This document shows, piece by piece, positions 16,726 through 25,615 of a DNA stretch of 64,000 nucleotides (position 1 is its first letter; every line of letters starts with the position of its first letter). The translations under genes were made by a program, and so were the position numbers. Source of the stretch: Alistipes sp. (GTDB taxonomy: Bacteria; Bacteroidota; Bacteroidia; Bacteroidales; Rikenellaceae); the NCBI GenBank assembly GCA_017624955.1, contig JAGAMA010000019.1, positions 1 to 64,000 on the forward strand, given 5' to 3'. The notes below the pieces were generated by a model. The model searched no databases, was not told the DNA's origin, and was given only the letters and a program-made list of their open reading frames with translations.

Positions 16726-16767
16726 AACGCTTGGGTTTATTTAGGTTAATTTCTAAAGAGACAACAG

Positions 16768-19700
16768 ATGAATATCTATAAAACATCGGTTAAAAATCCG
16801 ATTACGACGATCATCCTCTTTGCGACGATCGCCATCATGGGTATCGTCTCCTTCACGCGTCTCGGTATCGATCTCTTCCCCGATATCGAGTCGAACGCGA
16901 TGTTGGTCATGACGACCTACCCGGGTGCATCGGCTGAGGATATCGAGACAAATGTGACGCGCCCGATCGAGAATGTGCTGAACGGTGTGGATCACCTGAA
17001 GCATATCACCTCGACCTCGAAGGAGAATATTTCGGTCGTGGCATTGGAGTTCCAGTATGGCTATGATATTGATGTGCTGGTCAATGATGTGCGCGACAAA
17101 CTCGACATGCTCTCTACGCTCCCCGATGGCGTAAGTCAGCCCATTATCTTCAAGTTTACGGCGGATATGATCCCCGTCTTGATGGTGGGTGTGACGGCCG
17201 AGGAGAGCATGAGCGGTCTGTATAAGATCCTCGACGACCAGGTGGCTACGCCGCTGGCTCGTGTAAGCGGTGTGGGTACGGTCTCCATTGCCGGTATTCC
17301 GCAGCGCGAGATTCAGGTCTATTGCGACCCGAATAAGTTGGAGGCTTACGGCCTTTCGATCGAGACTATCTCGTCGGTTATTGCCGCCGCTAACCGCAAC
17401 ACCCCGGCCGGTTCATTCGATGTGGGTTCGAATGCCTACTCGCTGCGTGTGGACCACGAGTTTGAGGATCCGAGCGAGATGCTGGGTTTGGTCGTGGGGT
17501 ATCGCAACGGCGCTCCGATTCGTCTGAGCGATGTAGCCACGATTAACGACTCGGTACAGGAACGTATCCAGGATACCTACAACAACGGCGAGAAGGGTGG
17601 TATGATTATCATTCAGAAGAAGTCGGGTGCCAATGCCGTGGAGATTGCTCGCGAGGTGAAGAAGCACCTCGAGTCGATTCAGCAGAATCTGCCGACCGAT
17701 GTGAAGATGTTTACCATTGTCGATACATCGGACAACATTGTCTCGACCGTAAACTCGCTGCGCGATACGATTATCACGACGCTGTTGCTTGTGATGATTG
17801 TGGTGTTCATCTTCCTGGGTCGCTGGCGTGCTACGATTATCGTCGTGCTGACGATTCCTATTTCGTTGCTCGCTGCCGTGATCTACATCCTGGCTACGGG
17901 CGAGACGCTGAACATTATCACCATGTCGTCGCTCTCGATTGCTATCGGTATGGTGGTCGATAACGCGATTGTGGTGTTGGAGAACATCACGACTCACATC
18001 GACCGTGGTGCCCAGCCCAAGCAGGCCGCCATCTTCGCCACGAAGGAGGTAGGTATCTCGGTTATGGGTGGTACGCTGACGACGATTGCCGTGTTCCTGC
18101 CGCTGACGATGGTGACGGGTATGGCCGGTATCTTGTTCAACTCGATGGGTTGGATGGTAACCATTACGCTGACCGTTTCGACCATTGCGGCCATTACCTT
18201 TACGCCGGTGCTCTGCTCGCTGATGATGAAGAAGAGCCCGAAGAAGGCCTGGTTCCAGGGTAAGATTGATGCGGTGATGGAGCGTTTCAACAGCTTCTAT
18301 GGCGGTGTGCTGGGCTTCTGTGTAACGCACCGCAAGCGTGTGCTGCTCGGCTCGCTGATCCTCTTTGTCGGTGTGCTCGGTTTCTTGGGTCCGCAGCTTA
18401 AGTCGGAGTTCTTCCCCGTGCAGGATAGTGCCCGTCTGAGTGCCGAGATCAAGCTGCCGGCCGGTACGCGTCAGGAGATTACGCGTGACCTGGCTCTGGA
18501 GCTGGTGGATCGCATTCGCAAGGCCTACCCGAACGAGATTACGATGGTCAATGTCCGCGAGGGTCAGGCCGACACGGATAACGTCTTCGCCTCGTTGCAG
18601 GACAACGGTACACACCTTATTTCGATGAATATTTCGCTTGTGAAGAAGACCGAGCGTGACCTGTCGCTGATCGAGATTGGTGACGGTGTGCGTAAGATCC
18701 TGGGTGAGTACACACAGATTCGTACCTTTACCGTTACCGAAGGTGGTGGCGGCGGTATGGCCGGTAAGTCGTCGGTAGATATCGAGCTCTATGGCCACGA
18801 TTTCGACACGGCTGACGCTTTGGCTGAGCAGATTGCCAAGATGTTCCGCAACATGGAGGGCTGTACCGAGGTGACGATCTCGCGTAACGAGTATACGCCC
18901 GAGTACCATGTCGATTTCGATCTGGAGAAGCTCTCGCGTGCCGGCTTGGATGTAACGACCGCTTCGACCTACCTGCGTAACCGCATCAATGGTTCGGTGA
19001 TGTCGTACTACCGCGAGGATGGTGATGAGTATGATATTCGCGTGCGCTACGACCGCAAATTCCGCGAGTCGCTGGAGGATATCGAGAATATCACGATCTA
19101 CAATCCGATGGGTCAGGGCATCAAGATTCGTGATGTAGGTACGGTAAAGGAGGCTTCGACTCCTCCCGATATCACGCGTAAGGACCGTGAGCGTTATATC
19201 ACGATTTCGGGTACCGTAGGTGCCGGTTATGCACTCTCGGATCTGGTTGAGAAGACCAAGGTGGAGATGGCCAATATTCCGATGCCGCAGGGCTTTATGT
19301 GGCAGATCGGCGGAACCTATGAGGATCAGCAGGAGACCTTCGGTGACCTGATTCTGCTGATGGCCCTGATGGTGATCCTCGTGTTCGTGATCATGGCTTC
19401 GCAGTTCGAGTCGCTGACCTATCCCTTCGTGATCATGTTCTCGCTGCCGTTTGCTGTGCTGGGTGTGGTAATCGGTCTAGCCATTACGGGTACGCCGATG
19501 AACATTATGGCCATGCTCGGTATCCTGATGCTGATCGGTATCGTGGTGAACAACGGTATCGTGCTGGTGGACTACACAATTCTCTGTCGTGAGCGTGGTA
19601 TGTCGGTTGTTGATGCCGTAGTAACGGCAGGTCGTAGCCGTCTGCGCCCGATCCTGATGACTACGCTGACCACCGTGCTCGGTATGATCCCGATGGCCGT

Positions 19701-19872
19701 GGGTAACGGTGTTGGTTCGGAGATGTGGAACTCGCTCGGTATGTCGGTGGCATGGGGTCTGTCGTTCTCGACGCTCATTACGCTGATTCTGATCCCGACC
19801 CTCTACGCTGTCTTCGCCTTCACGGGAGAGGAGCGCAAGATCAAAAAGTCGATGAATGCTCAAAACAACTAA
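16768..19872 (+). CDS. RND efflux pump, HAE1/AcrB type
   Basis: 1034 residues, a full-length inner membrane proton-driven antiporter. It has the two-fold repeat with twelve predicted transmembrane helices, the N-terminal TM1 (NPITTIILFATIAIMGIVSF), and the TM4 proton-relay motif GMVVDNAIVV with Asp398. AcrB-type pumps usually have two adjacent Asp; here the second position is Asn, as in a hydrophobe/amphiphile efflux subgroup. The second half has GIVVNNGIVLVDY. It expels drugs, bile salts or lipids. The next gene encodes the PG0541-type partner. Confidence 0.95.
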   Translation: MNIYKTSVKNPITTIILFATIAIMGIVSFTRLGIDLFPDIESNAMLVMTTYPGASAEDIETNVTRPIENVLNGVDHLKHITSTSKENISVVALEFQYGYDIDVLVNDVRDKLDMLSTLPDGVSQPIIFKFTADMIPVLMVGVTAEESMSGLYKILDDQVATPLARVSGVGTVSIAGIPQREIQVYCDPNKLEAYGLSIETISSVIAAANRNTPAGSFDVGSNAYSLRVDHEFEDPSEMLGLVVGYRNGAPIRLSDVATINDSVQERIQDTYNNGEKGGMIIIQKKSGANAVEIAREVKKHLESIQQNLPTDVKMFTIVDTSDNIVSTVNSLRDTIITTLLLVMIVVFIFLGRWRATIIVVLTIPISLLAAVIYILATGETLNIITMSSLSIAIGMVVDNAIVVLENITTHIDRGAQPKQAAIFATKEVGISVMGGTLTTIAVFLPLTMVTGMAGILFNSMGWMVTITLTVSTIAAITFTPVLCSLMMKKSPKKAWFQGKIDAVMERFNSFYGGVLGFCVTHRKRVLLGSLILFVGVLGFLGPQLKSEFFPVQDSARLSAEIKLPAGTRQEITRDLALELVDRIRKAYPNEITMVNVREGQADTDNVFASLQDNGTHLISMNISLVKKTERDLSLIEIGDGVRKILGEYTQIRTFTVTEGGGGGMAGKSSVDIELYGHDFDTADALAEQIAKMFRNMEGCTEVTISRNEYTPEYHVDFDLEKLSRAGLDVTTASTYLRNRINGSVMSYYREDGDEYDIRVRYDRKFRESLEDIENITIYNPMGQGIKIRDVGTVKEASTPPDITRKDRERYITISGTVGAGYALSDLVEKTKVEMANIPMPQGFMWQIGGTYEDQQETFGDLILLMALMVILVFVIMASQFESLTYPFVIMFSLPFAVLGVVIGLAITGTPMNIMAMLGILMLIGIVVNNGIVLVDYTILCRERGMSVVDAVVTAGRSRLRPILMTTLTTVLGMIPMAVGNGVGSEMWNSLGMSVAWGLSFSTLITLILIPTLYAVFAFTGEERKIKKSMNAQNN

Positions 19873-19884
19873 TACGGAAAAGGT

Positions 19885-20178
19885 ATGAAAGCAGTATTTG
19901 TAGCCTGTGATCAGGCGATGTATGATAGTGTAATTGAGCTGATGGATAAACTCTCGGTGCGTGGATACACGGGCTGGGAGGAGCTGATCGGCCGTGGTTC
20001 GAAGACGGGTGATCCTCACCTGGGCAGCCACGCCTGGCCCGCCATGAACTCGGCGCTGATTGCCGTTACGGAGGATGAGAAGGCCAAAGAGTTTCTCACG
20101 GAGTTGCGCAAACTCGACGAGGAGAACCCGAACCAGGGCCTGCGCGCCTTCGCTTGGAATGTCTCGGAGGAGATGTAA
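19885..20178 (+). CDS. PG0541 family transporter-associated protein
   Basis: 97 residues, cytoplasmic, without signal or membrane segment. It resembles the PG0541 family, a ferredoxin-like fold reminiscent of P-II signal proteins, that regularly follows RND pump genes in Bacteroidetes: an N-terminal MKAVFVACDQ strand, the GYTGWEELIGRGSKTGDPHLGSHAWP loop region and a C-terminal strand (GLRAFAWNVS). It starts 12 bp after the pump stop. Function is unproven; a regulator of pump activity is plausible by analogy with P-II (inference). Confidence 0.8.
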   Translation: MKAVFVACDQAMYDSVIELMDKLSVRGYTGWEELIGRGSKTGDPHLGSHAWPAMNSALIAVTEDEKAKEFLTELRKLDEENPNQGLRAFAWNVSEEM

Positions 20179-20199
20179 AAGTGCTATATATGAATCGGA

Positions 20200-20228
20200 A
20201 ACGACGGTCTTCGGGCCGTCGTTTTTTT
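20200..20228 (+). terminator. Terminator of the RND operon
   Basis: Nine-base-pair stem ACGACGGTC / GGCCGTCGT (one G-T pair) with a TTCG tetraloop and seven T, 22 bases after the PG0541-type gene. Confidence 0.92.
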
Positions 20229-20239
20229 ATGGTGCACTG

Positions 20240-20270
20240 TTGCAATTCTATAAAAAACCTCCTATATTTG
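20240..20270 (+). promoter_or_regulatory. Promoter, TTG-N20-TATATTTG
   Basis: TTG at 20240-20242, a 20-nt spacer and TATATTTG at 20263-20270, an ideal Bacteroidetes promoter. Transcription would begin near 20276, about 39 nt before the start at 20315. Confidence 0.75.
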
Positions 20271-20314
20271 TAAAAGGTGGTTTAGATGCCTAAAACAATT
20301 TAACCTCTCGGCCT

Positions 20315-21580
20315 ATGAAACGTACACTTTTCTCGCTCCTGTTGCTGCTTATGTCGCTACCAATCGTGGCGGCTGTACCTGCCTCGGTCGAGGTGGAACC
20401 CGCAGCACCGAAACGGGTCATCTCGGGTGTGGTACTCGACCGCGAATCGCGTGATCAGTTGCGACATGTAACCATTGCCGTAGTCGGTACCAATATCGGC
20501 ACGGTCACGAATGCCGATGGCGAGTTCTCGCTCAAGCTCACGCGCGAGGAGATGCGCCAGGGTATTAAGTGCTCCTTTGTGGGCTATGAGTCGATCTTCC
20601 TGGATTACGAAACGCTTGCCGGAAGCGACTATTTGACGATTCGCCTCCAGCCCCTGGCGTTGGCGGTGGATCAGGTGACGATCTATGGCGGCAAGGCGCG
20701 CAACCTGGTGGAGCAGGCCATCGAACTCATCCCCAACAATTATAGCGATCGGGAGAACCTCTTTACGACCTTCTACCGCGAGACGGTGCAGAAGCGCCGC
20801 GCCTATATCGCCGTTTCGGAGGCGGTGATGGATCTCTATAAGACCAAGTATGAATATCGCTCGGTGGCACACGATAAGGTGCGCCTGAGAAAGGGCAGAC
20901 GACTTATTAACCACCAGGCAAGCGATACGCTGGCCGTGAAGATTGTCGGTGGTCCTTCGCTGCCGATTGTGATGGATGTGGTTAAAAACAGCGATGAGCT
21001 GCTTGCGTACGATCAGCTCGATTTCTACGATTTTGAGCTGGGTACGCCCGTGATGCTCGACAACCGCATGCAACATGTCATCCATTTCAAACCCCGTGTG
21101 CGCCTGCAATACGCCCTCTTCTCGGGTGTGATGCACATCGACCAGGAGCGCGGCTCCTTCTCGCGTATCGAGCTGGAGTTGGATGTCTCGGATCGCACGG
21201 CCGCCTCGGCCCTTTTGGTGCATCGTAAGCCTGCCGGATTGCGCTTCCGCCCGCTGGGTGTATCGTTCCTCATCGCCTATCGTCAGCAGGGCGATCGCTC
21301 GTACCTGAACTATGTGCGCAGCGAGTTCCGCTTCAAGTGCGATTGGAAACGCCGCCTCTTCTCCTCGACCTATACGGCCCTGTCGGAGATGGTGCTGGTC
21401 GATCGTGAGGAGAATCCCGAGGTGATCCGTTACCGTGATCGTTTCCGCAGCGATCAGATCTTCTACGACGAGGTGGAGGCCTACGCCGATCCTTATTATT
21501 GGGAGGATTACAACATCCTCGAGCCTACCGAGTCGTTGGAGCATGCCGTGGATCGCCTGCGTAAGCGGGTAATGCGTTAA
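20315..21580 (+). CDS. Carboxypeptidase-regulatory-like domain protein
   Basis: 421 residues with a signal peptide (MKRTLFSLLLLLMSLPIVAA). Residues 35-115 form a CarboxypepD_reg-like beta-sandwich (VISGVVLDRESRDQLRHV ... GEFSLKLT), the same module that starts many SusC/TonB proteins. Here it is followed not by a barrel but by a ~300-residue domain of unknown function rich in aromatic and basic residues, seen in other Bacteroidetes secreted proteins. Likely cell-envelope located. It is a single-gene unit with its own promoter and terminator. Confidence 0.8.
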   Translation: MKRTLFSLLLLLMSLPIVAAVPASVEVEPAAPKRVISGVVLDRESRDQLRHVTIAVVGTNIGTVTNADGEFSLKLTREEMRQGIKCSFVGYESIFLDYETLAGSDYLTIRLQPLALAVDQVTIYGGKARNLVEQAIELIPNNYSDRENLFTTFYRETVQKRRAYIAVSEAVMDLYKTKYEYRSVAHDKVRLRKGRRLINHQASDTLAVKIVGGPSLPIVMDVVKNSDELLAYDQLDFYDFELGTPVMLDNRMQHVIHFKPRVRLQYALFSGVMHIDQERGSFSRIELELDVSDRTAASALLVHRKPAGLRFRPLGVSFLIAYRQQGDRSYLNYVRSEFRFKCDWKRRLFSSTYTALSEMVLVDREENPEVIRYRDRFRSDQIFYDEVEAYADPYYWEDYNILEPTESLEHAVDRLRKRVMR

Positions 21581-21599
21581 GCGCCCGCTACAAAAAGAA

Positions 21600-21636
21600 T
21601 GAGCGGCCGTCCCGATCAGGGCGGCCGCTCTTCGTT
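21600..21636. terminator. Terminator hairpin between convergent genes
   Basis: GAGCGGCCG / CGGCCGCTC with an inner CCC/GGG pair (one bulged T) at 21601-21630. The T-run is weak (TTCGTT), so efficiency is uncertain. Confidence 0.65.
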
Positions 21637-21652
21637 GCGGAATGGGGGAGTG

Positions 21653-23368
21653 CTACTGGCGAGCCTCCGAAATGTTGATCATGAAGTCGCCCATGCGCTC
21701 GAACTCCGAGATGATGTCGAGGTAGTAAACCGAGCTCTGGTAGCTCGACTCGTTCTGCTCGATGCGCAGGATCTCTTCCTCGCGCAGCGTGTTGCGCATC
21801 TCGTTGATCTCGATCTCGCAGTCGATGGCATGACGCAGATTCTCCTGCGTGAACTCCTTCACCGAGAGGTTCTCGATCATCACACCATAAGCCTTGTCCA
21901 CCAGCTCGATCATCGTGTCGATCTTCTCCACGTTCTTATCCGTGAAGCGCTTGCCGTGGATGTTGCGACGCGACAGGATGCGGCTGATTGCCTCGCCCGA
22001 GTCACCCAGCGACTCCAGCTCGTTGATGATCTTGTACATGCGCTTCGTTTTTACGCGCGTCTCCTCGCTCAGATCCTCCTGCGGCAGGGCATTGAGGAAC
22101 GTACCGATCTCATACTCGATGCGGTCGGCAATCTCCTCGTACTTCACGAGCTTCTTGCGATAGATCTCGAAATCCTCGTCCGTGGCGGCGTGTACGGCTT
22201 GGCGGATATAATCCAAACCATTGCGCGAAATCTGGGCGAAGTGCACGATCTCCTTGTTGGCCTGGCTGATGGCAAGCTCGGCCGTGCCGATGTGGCCGGC
22301 GTTGATGAATTTGAGCTTCACCTTGCTGTCATCCACCTCGGGCTTCGCCTTGATGCAGGCCGTCACAGCCTTCACGATCAGCGGCGTGAACCAAATCAGG
22401 ATGCAGGTGTTGAAGAGATTGAAGAGTGTGTGGAGCATCGAAACGCCGTAGAGTGCAGCCGTAGCCTCATTCGAGGTGCTATCCAGACCTGCCGAGTAGA
22501 TAACCTCGGTCGGGTTCGGCAGGCCGAATACCCAGACGATCATCTTGCCGACCAATGCCAGGAAGGGGGCGAAGAGCAGCAGCGCCCAGATGACACCAAA
22601 GAGGTTGAAGAAGGTGTGGGCCAGGGCGGCACGGCGGGCATTGGAGTTACCGATCGAGGCGGCGATGTTGGCCGTGATGGTCGTACCGATATTCTCACCA
22701 AGCACCATGGCGGCGGCAGCCGTGAAGGGGATCCAACCCATGCTGAGCATGATCAGCGTCAGGGCCATCGTGGCACTCGACGACTGGAGCACCAGCGTCA
22801 AAATCGTACCAATGATGAGGAAAATCAGCACCGAGCCAAAGCCCAAGTCGGTCCACTGCGTGATAAACTGCAATACCTCGGGAGTCTGGCGCAGGTCGGG
22901 TACCGAGCTTTTCATCAGCGAAAGGCCGAGGAAAAGAAGCGAGAAACCGATGATCACCTCGCTCATGTTGCGGTATTTGTCCTTTTTCGAGAGACTCATT
23001 ACAAAACCAAGAGCCATCAAAGGAACAGCCAGAATCGAGATGTCGGCCTTAAAGCCCAGGAACGAAACAAGCCATGCGGTGACCGTCGTACCAATGTTGG
23101 CACCCATAATCACACCCACGGCTTGAGCAAGGGTCAGAAGACCGGCATTGACGAATCCCAGCACCATCACGGTCGTGGCACTCGACGATTGGATAATCGA
23201 TGTGATACCCACGCCCGTAGCTACGCCTTTGAGCGGATTGGAGGTGATCGCCGACAGAATACCGCGCAAGCGATTACCGGCGGCCTTTTGTAGGCCGGCA
23301 CTCATCATATTCATTCCGTAGAGGAACATTCCGAGGGCACCCAGCAGTGTGAAAACTTGTAATAACAT
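21653..23368 (-). CDS. Na/Pi cotransporter family protein with PhoU domain
   Basis: 571 residues. The N-terminal ~330 residues hold eight or more membrane helices in two repeats, each with a QSSSATT/QSSSATM motif (IIQSSSATTVMVLGFV and VLQSSSATMALTLIM), the sodium/phosphate binding signature of the NptA/PF02690 family. The C-terminal ~200 residues are alpha-helical like PhoU and cytoplasmic. It imports or exports phosphate coupled to Na+. A -7 box TATATTTG lies on this strand at 23434-23427, 59 bases upstream of the start. Confidence 0.92.
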   Translation of the reverse strand: MLLQVFTLLGALGMFLYGMNMMSAGLQKAAGNRLRGILSAITSNPLKGVATGVGITSIIQSSSATTVMVLGFVNAGLLTLAQAVGVIMGANIGTTVTAWLVSFLGFKADISILAVPLMALGFVMSLSKKDKYRNMSEVIIGFSLLFLGLSLMKSSVPDLRQTPEVLQFITQWTDLGFGSVLIFLIIGTILTLVLQSSSATMALTLIMLSMGWIPFTAAAAMVLGENIGTTITANIAASIGNSNARRAALAHTFFNLFGVIWALLLFAPFLALVGKMIVWVFGLPNPTEVIYSAGLDSTSNEATAALYGVSMLHTLFNLFNTCILIWFTPLIVKAVTACIKAKPEVDDSKVKLKFINAGHIGTAELAISQANKEIVHFAQISRNGLDYIRQAVHAATDEDFEIYRKKLVKYEEIADRIEYEIGTFLNALPQEDLSEETRVKTKRMYKIINELESLGDSGEAISRILSRRNIHGKRFTDKNVEKIDTMIELVDKAYGVMIENLSVKEFTQENLRHAIDCEIEINEMRNTLREEEILRIEQNESSYQSSVYYLDIISEFERMGDFMINISEARQ

Positions 23369-23426
23369 ATTGGTTAAAGTTGATTTGTCACTTGGTTTTC
23401 TCTCTTATTTGTGTGTTTTACGCCAA

Positions 23427-23434
23427 CAAATATA
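23427..23434 (-). promoter_or_regulatory. -7 box TATATTTG for the Na/Pi transporter gene
   Basis: CAAATATA on the + strand. The rest of the 159-bp gap 23369-23527 is AT-rich and shows no other gene or clear hairpin. Confidence 0.45.
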
Positions 23435-23527
23435 GACCTTTTCGCCGATTCGTTAAACGGTTTTTAAGATTGGTAAATATTCCTTAATGTTTCCGTAACT
23501 ATTTTTTAACACTGCACCCTCCGCTAT

Positions 23528-24085
23528 TTATAATAAGGTATGTTCGGTGAGAATCTTCGTGCCGATCAAGATCAGGATAATACCGCCCAGCACTTCGGCT
23601 TTGGCCTTGTAACGCTCCCCAAAGTGGTGACCGATGCGAATGCCGACCATCGAGAAGAGACAGGTCGTAACACCAATGAGCAGCGCCGAGGAGAGAATCT
23701 CGACCTGCAGGAAGGCAAACGAAATACCGACGGCCAGCGCATCAATCGAGGTGGCGACGGCCAATATGAACATCGTGCGCGGCGCAAAGTCGTGTGTATG
23801 TTTCTCGGGATCGTCCGAGCAGGCCTCGCGGATCATATTACTCCCGATCAGCGCCAGGAGCAGGAAGGCGATCCAATGGTCGAAGGCGGCCACTAAGGTC
23901 GAGAATTTAGCCGCCAGAAGGTAGCCAAGCATCGGCATCAGCGCCTGAAAAAGACCGAACCAAAGCCCTACGGTGAGGCTGTGGCGCGGCTTGAGTTGCG
24001 AAACGGTGAGTCCCTTGCCGATCGAAACGGCAAAGGCATCCATCGATAGGCCGACGGCAATGAGGAGCAGCTCGATGAGGTTCAT
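23528..24085 (-). CDS. mntP: Manganese efflux pump MntP
   Basis: 185 residues, six hydrophobic segments in two repeats. Each repeat carries the family's membrane Asp/Ser/Ala motif: GLSMDAFAVSIGKG at the N-terminus and SIDALAVGISFAF in the second half. It exports Mn2+ across the inner membrane. The start ATG (24085-24083) is only about five bases from a TATCTTTG box, suggesting a leaderless message. There is no room for a yybP-ykoY riboswitch in the 83-bp gap to the divergent gene. Confidence 0.92.
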   Translation of the reverse strand: MNLIELLLIAVGLSMDAFAVSIGKGLTVSQLKPRHSLTVGLWFGLFQALMPMLGYLLAAKFSTLVAAFDHWIAFLLLALIGSNMIREACSDDPEKHTHDFAPRTMFILAVATSIDALAVGISFAFLQVEILSSALLIGVTTCLFSMVGIRIGHHFGERYKAKAEVLGGIILILIGTKILTEHTLL

Positions 24086-24089
24086 AGAG

Positions 24090-24097
24090 CAAAGATA
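24090..24097 (-). promoter_or_regulatory. -7 box TATCTTTG abutting mntP
   Basis: CAAAGATA on the + strand. The box ends 4 bases before the ATG, so transcription would begin at or beside the start codon. Confidence 0.5.
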
Positions 24098-24168
24098 ACA
24101 TTTTTTGGCAGATATTTGATAGATCCGATCCGCAGTTCTCGAAAAAAAATGTATTTTTACTCCGTTAA

Positions 24169-24648
24169 ATGCACCTTGGCATGGCAGAAGAACTGAAAAT
24201 AGCCGCAGGAACGAAAGAGGAGCGCTATGCGTTGCTCTACGAGCAGATCATGGCCCTCTTGGAGGGCGAAACGGACGAGGTGGCCCGCATGGCCAATATG
24301 ACCTCGATGATTCACTTTACGTTCGGATTCTTTTGGACGGGCTTCTACCGCGTAGTGGGCGAGGAGTTGGTTTTGGGACCTTTCCAAGGGCCTTTGGCCT
24401 GCATGCGGATTCGGCATGGCAAAGGGGTATGCGGATCGGCCTGGGCGGCCGGGCGAACGCTCGTGGTGCCCGATGTGGATCAGTTCCCCGGGCATATCGC
24501 CTGCAGTTCCTTGTCGCGGAGCGAAATCGTCGTTCCGTTGTGGCGCGAGGGGCAGGTTTGGGGCGTGCTGGATATCGACAGCAAAGAGCTTGCTACCTTT
24601 GACGAAACGGATCAGGCATGGCTTGAAAAGATTGTTGCAACCATCTAA
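24169..24648 (+). CDS. msrC: Free methionine-(R)-sulfoxide reductase (GAF domain)
   Basis: 159 residues, a single GAF domain. It reduces free methionine-R-sulfoxide, repairing oxidised methionine in the cytoplasm. The three catalytic cysteines of fRMsr are present at Cys78 (PLACMRI), Cys88 (GKGVCGSAW) and Cys112 (HIACSSLSRSEIVVP), with the same 10- and 24-residue spacing as in E. coli MsrC. A second ATG at 24181 could also be the start. Divergent from mntP; both fit oxidative-stress handling (inference). Confidence 0.92.
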   Translation: MHLGMAEELKIAAGTKEERYALLYEQIMALLEGETDEVARMANMTSMIHFTFGFFWTGFYRVVGEELVLGPFQGPLACMRIRHGKGVCGSAWAAGRTLVVPDVDQFPGHIACSSLSRSEIVVPLWREGQVWGVLDIDSKELATFDETDQAWLEKIVATI

Positions 24649-24651
24649 AAC

Positions 24652-24682
24652 AAAACGAGGTGCTGTGTGCACCTCGTTTTTT
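24652..24682. terminator. Bidirectional terminator
   Basis: Twelve-bp stem AAAACGAGGTGC / GCACCTCGTTTT around TGTGT with T-run, 3 bases after the fRMsr stop. It touches the stop of the convergent dehydrogenase gene. Confidence 0.9.
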
Positions 24683-25610
24683 ACTTGAACTGCTCTTCGA
24701 TGTTTTTGGCAATCCCTGCGATAAGCCTTGCGCGCGCTTCGGCCGAAGCCCAGGCGGTGTGTGGCGTGAGGGAGAGTTTGTCGGGATGCCGGATCGTCAG
24801 CAGGGGCGAATCCGCGGGTAGCGGCTCCATCTGGTAAACATCCAAACCGGCTCCTGCAATCCACCCTTCGTTGAGCGCCTCGGCCAAATCCTCCTCGTTG
24901 ATAATACCGCCACGCCCCGTGTTGAGCAGGATGGTCGTGTATTTCATGCGGCGCAACTCCTCCTGGCCAATCAGCCCCTTGGTGCGCTCGTTGAGTGGTG
25001 CGTGGATCGAGATGACATCGGCGCTCGTCAGCAGCTCGTCGAGCGACACGGCACGGAAGTAATCATCGTGCGCCTTGCCGGAGGTGGCGTAATAGACAAC
25101 CTCCATGCCGAAGGCCTCGGCAACCGTAGCCACACGGCGACCAATCGTTCCCAGGCCGATGATTCCCATGCGTTTGCCGGCCAGCTCGCGGAACGAACGC
25201 CCCATGTCGGTAAATAGCCCGCTATGGCTGTAAGCACCCGACTTGACACGCTCGTCAAAGTAGGGGAGCTTGGCGGTGAGATTCAGGAGGTGTGCGAAGG
25301 TAGTTTGCACAACACTTTCGGTCGAGTAGCCTGCTACGTTGCGCACGGGAATACCGCGCCGTGCCGCCTCCTCCAAATCAACATTGTTCATCCCCGTGGC
25401 GGCAATGCAAATCAGCTTGAGCTGCGGTGCTGCCTTCATCTCCTCGCGATCGATGCGCACCTTGTTCGTAATGATTACCTCGGCATCGGCAATGCGCGTT
25501 GCACACTCCTCCTTCGAGGTGCGATCGTAGCAGATCAATTCGCCCAGCGACTCGATCCCCTTAAGCGATGCATCGCCCACCGAAGCGCGATCCAAAAAGA
25601 CAATCTTCAT
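24681..25610 (-). CDS. D-2-hydroxyacid dehydrogenase
   Basis: 309 residues of the D-isomer-specific 2-hydroxyacid dehydrogenase family. The NAD-binding motif GLGTIGRR lies near the middle. The catalytic triad positions are visible as Arg in the STDVISIHAPLN...TGRGG area, Glu in the EDLAEAL region and His in LTPHTAWAS. It interconverts a 2-ketoacid and D-hydroxyacid (glycerate, lactate or similar). It starts 5 bp after the stop of the AraC-type regulator beside the rhamnose operon, so it is probably co-transcribed with it; a link to lactaldehyde-derived products is possible (inference). Confidence 0.9.
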   Translation of the reverse strand: MKIVFLDRASVGDASLKGIESLGELICYDRTSKEECATRIADAEVIITNKVRIDREEMKAAPQLKLICIAATGMNNVDLEEAARRGIPVRNVAGYSTESVVQTTFAHLLNLTAKLPYFDERVKSGAYSHSGLFTDMGRSFRELAGKRMGIIGLGTIGRRVATVAEAFGMEVVYYATSGKAHDDYFRAVSLDELLTSADVISIHAPLNERTKGLIGQEELRRMKYTTILLNTGRGGIINEEDLAEALNEGWIAGAGLDVYQMEPLPADSPLLTIRHPDKLSLTPHTAWASAEARARLIAGIAKNIEEQFK

Positions 25611-25615
25611 GGTAC

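Noticed and set aside
24086-24168. Possible manganese (yybP-ykoY) riboswitch before mntP
   Set aside because: The gap to the divergent gene is only 83 bp and the -7 box abuts the mntP ATG; there is no space for the aptamer.
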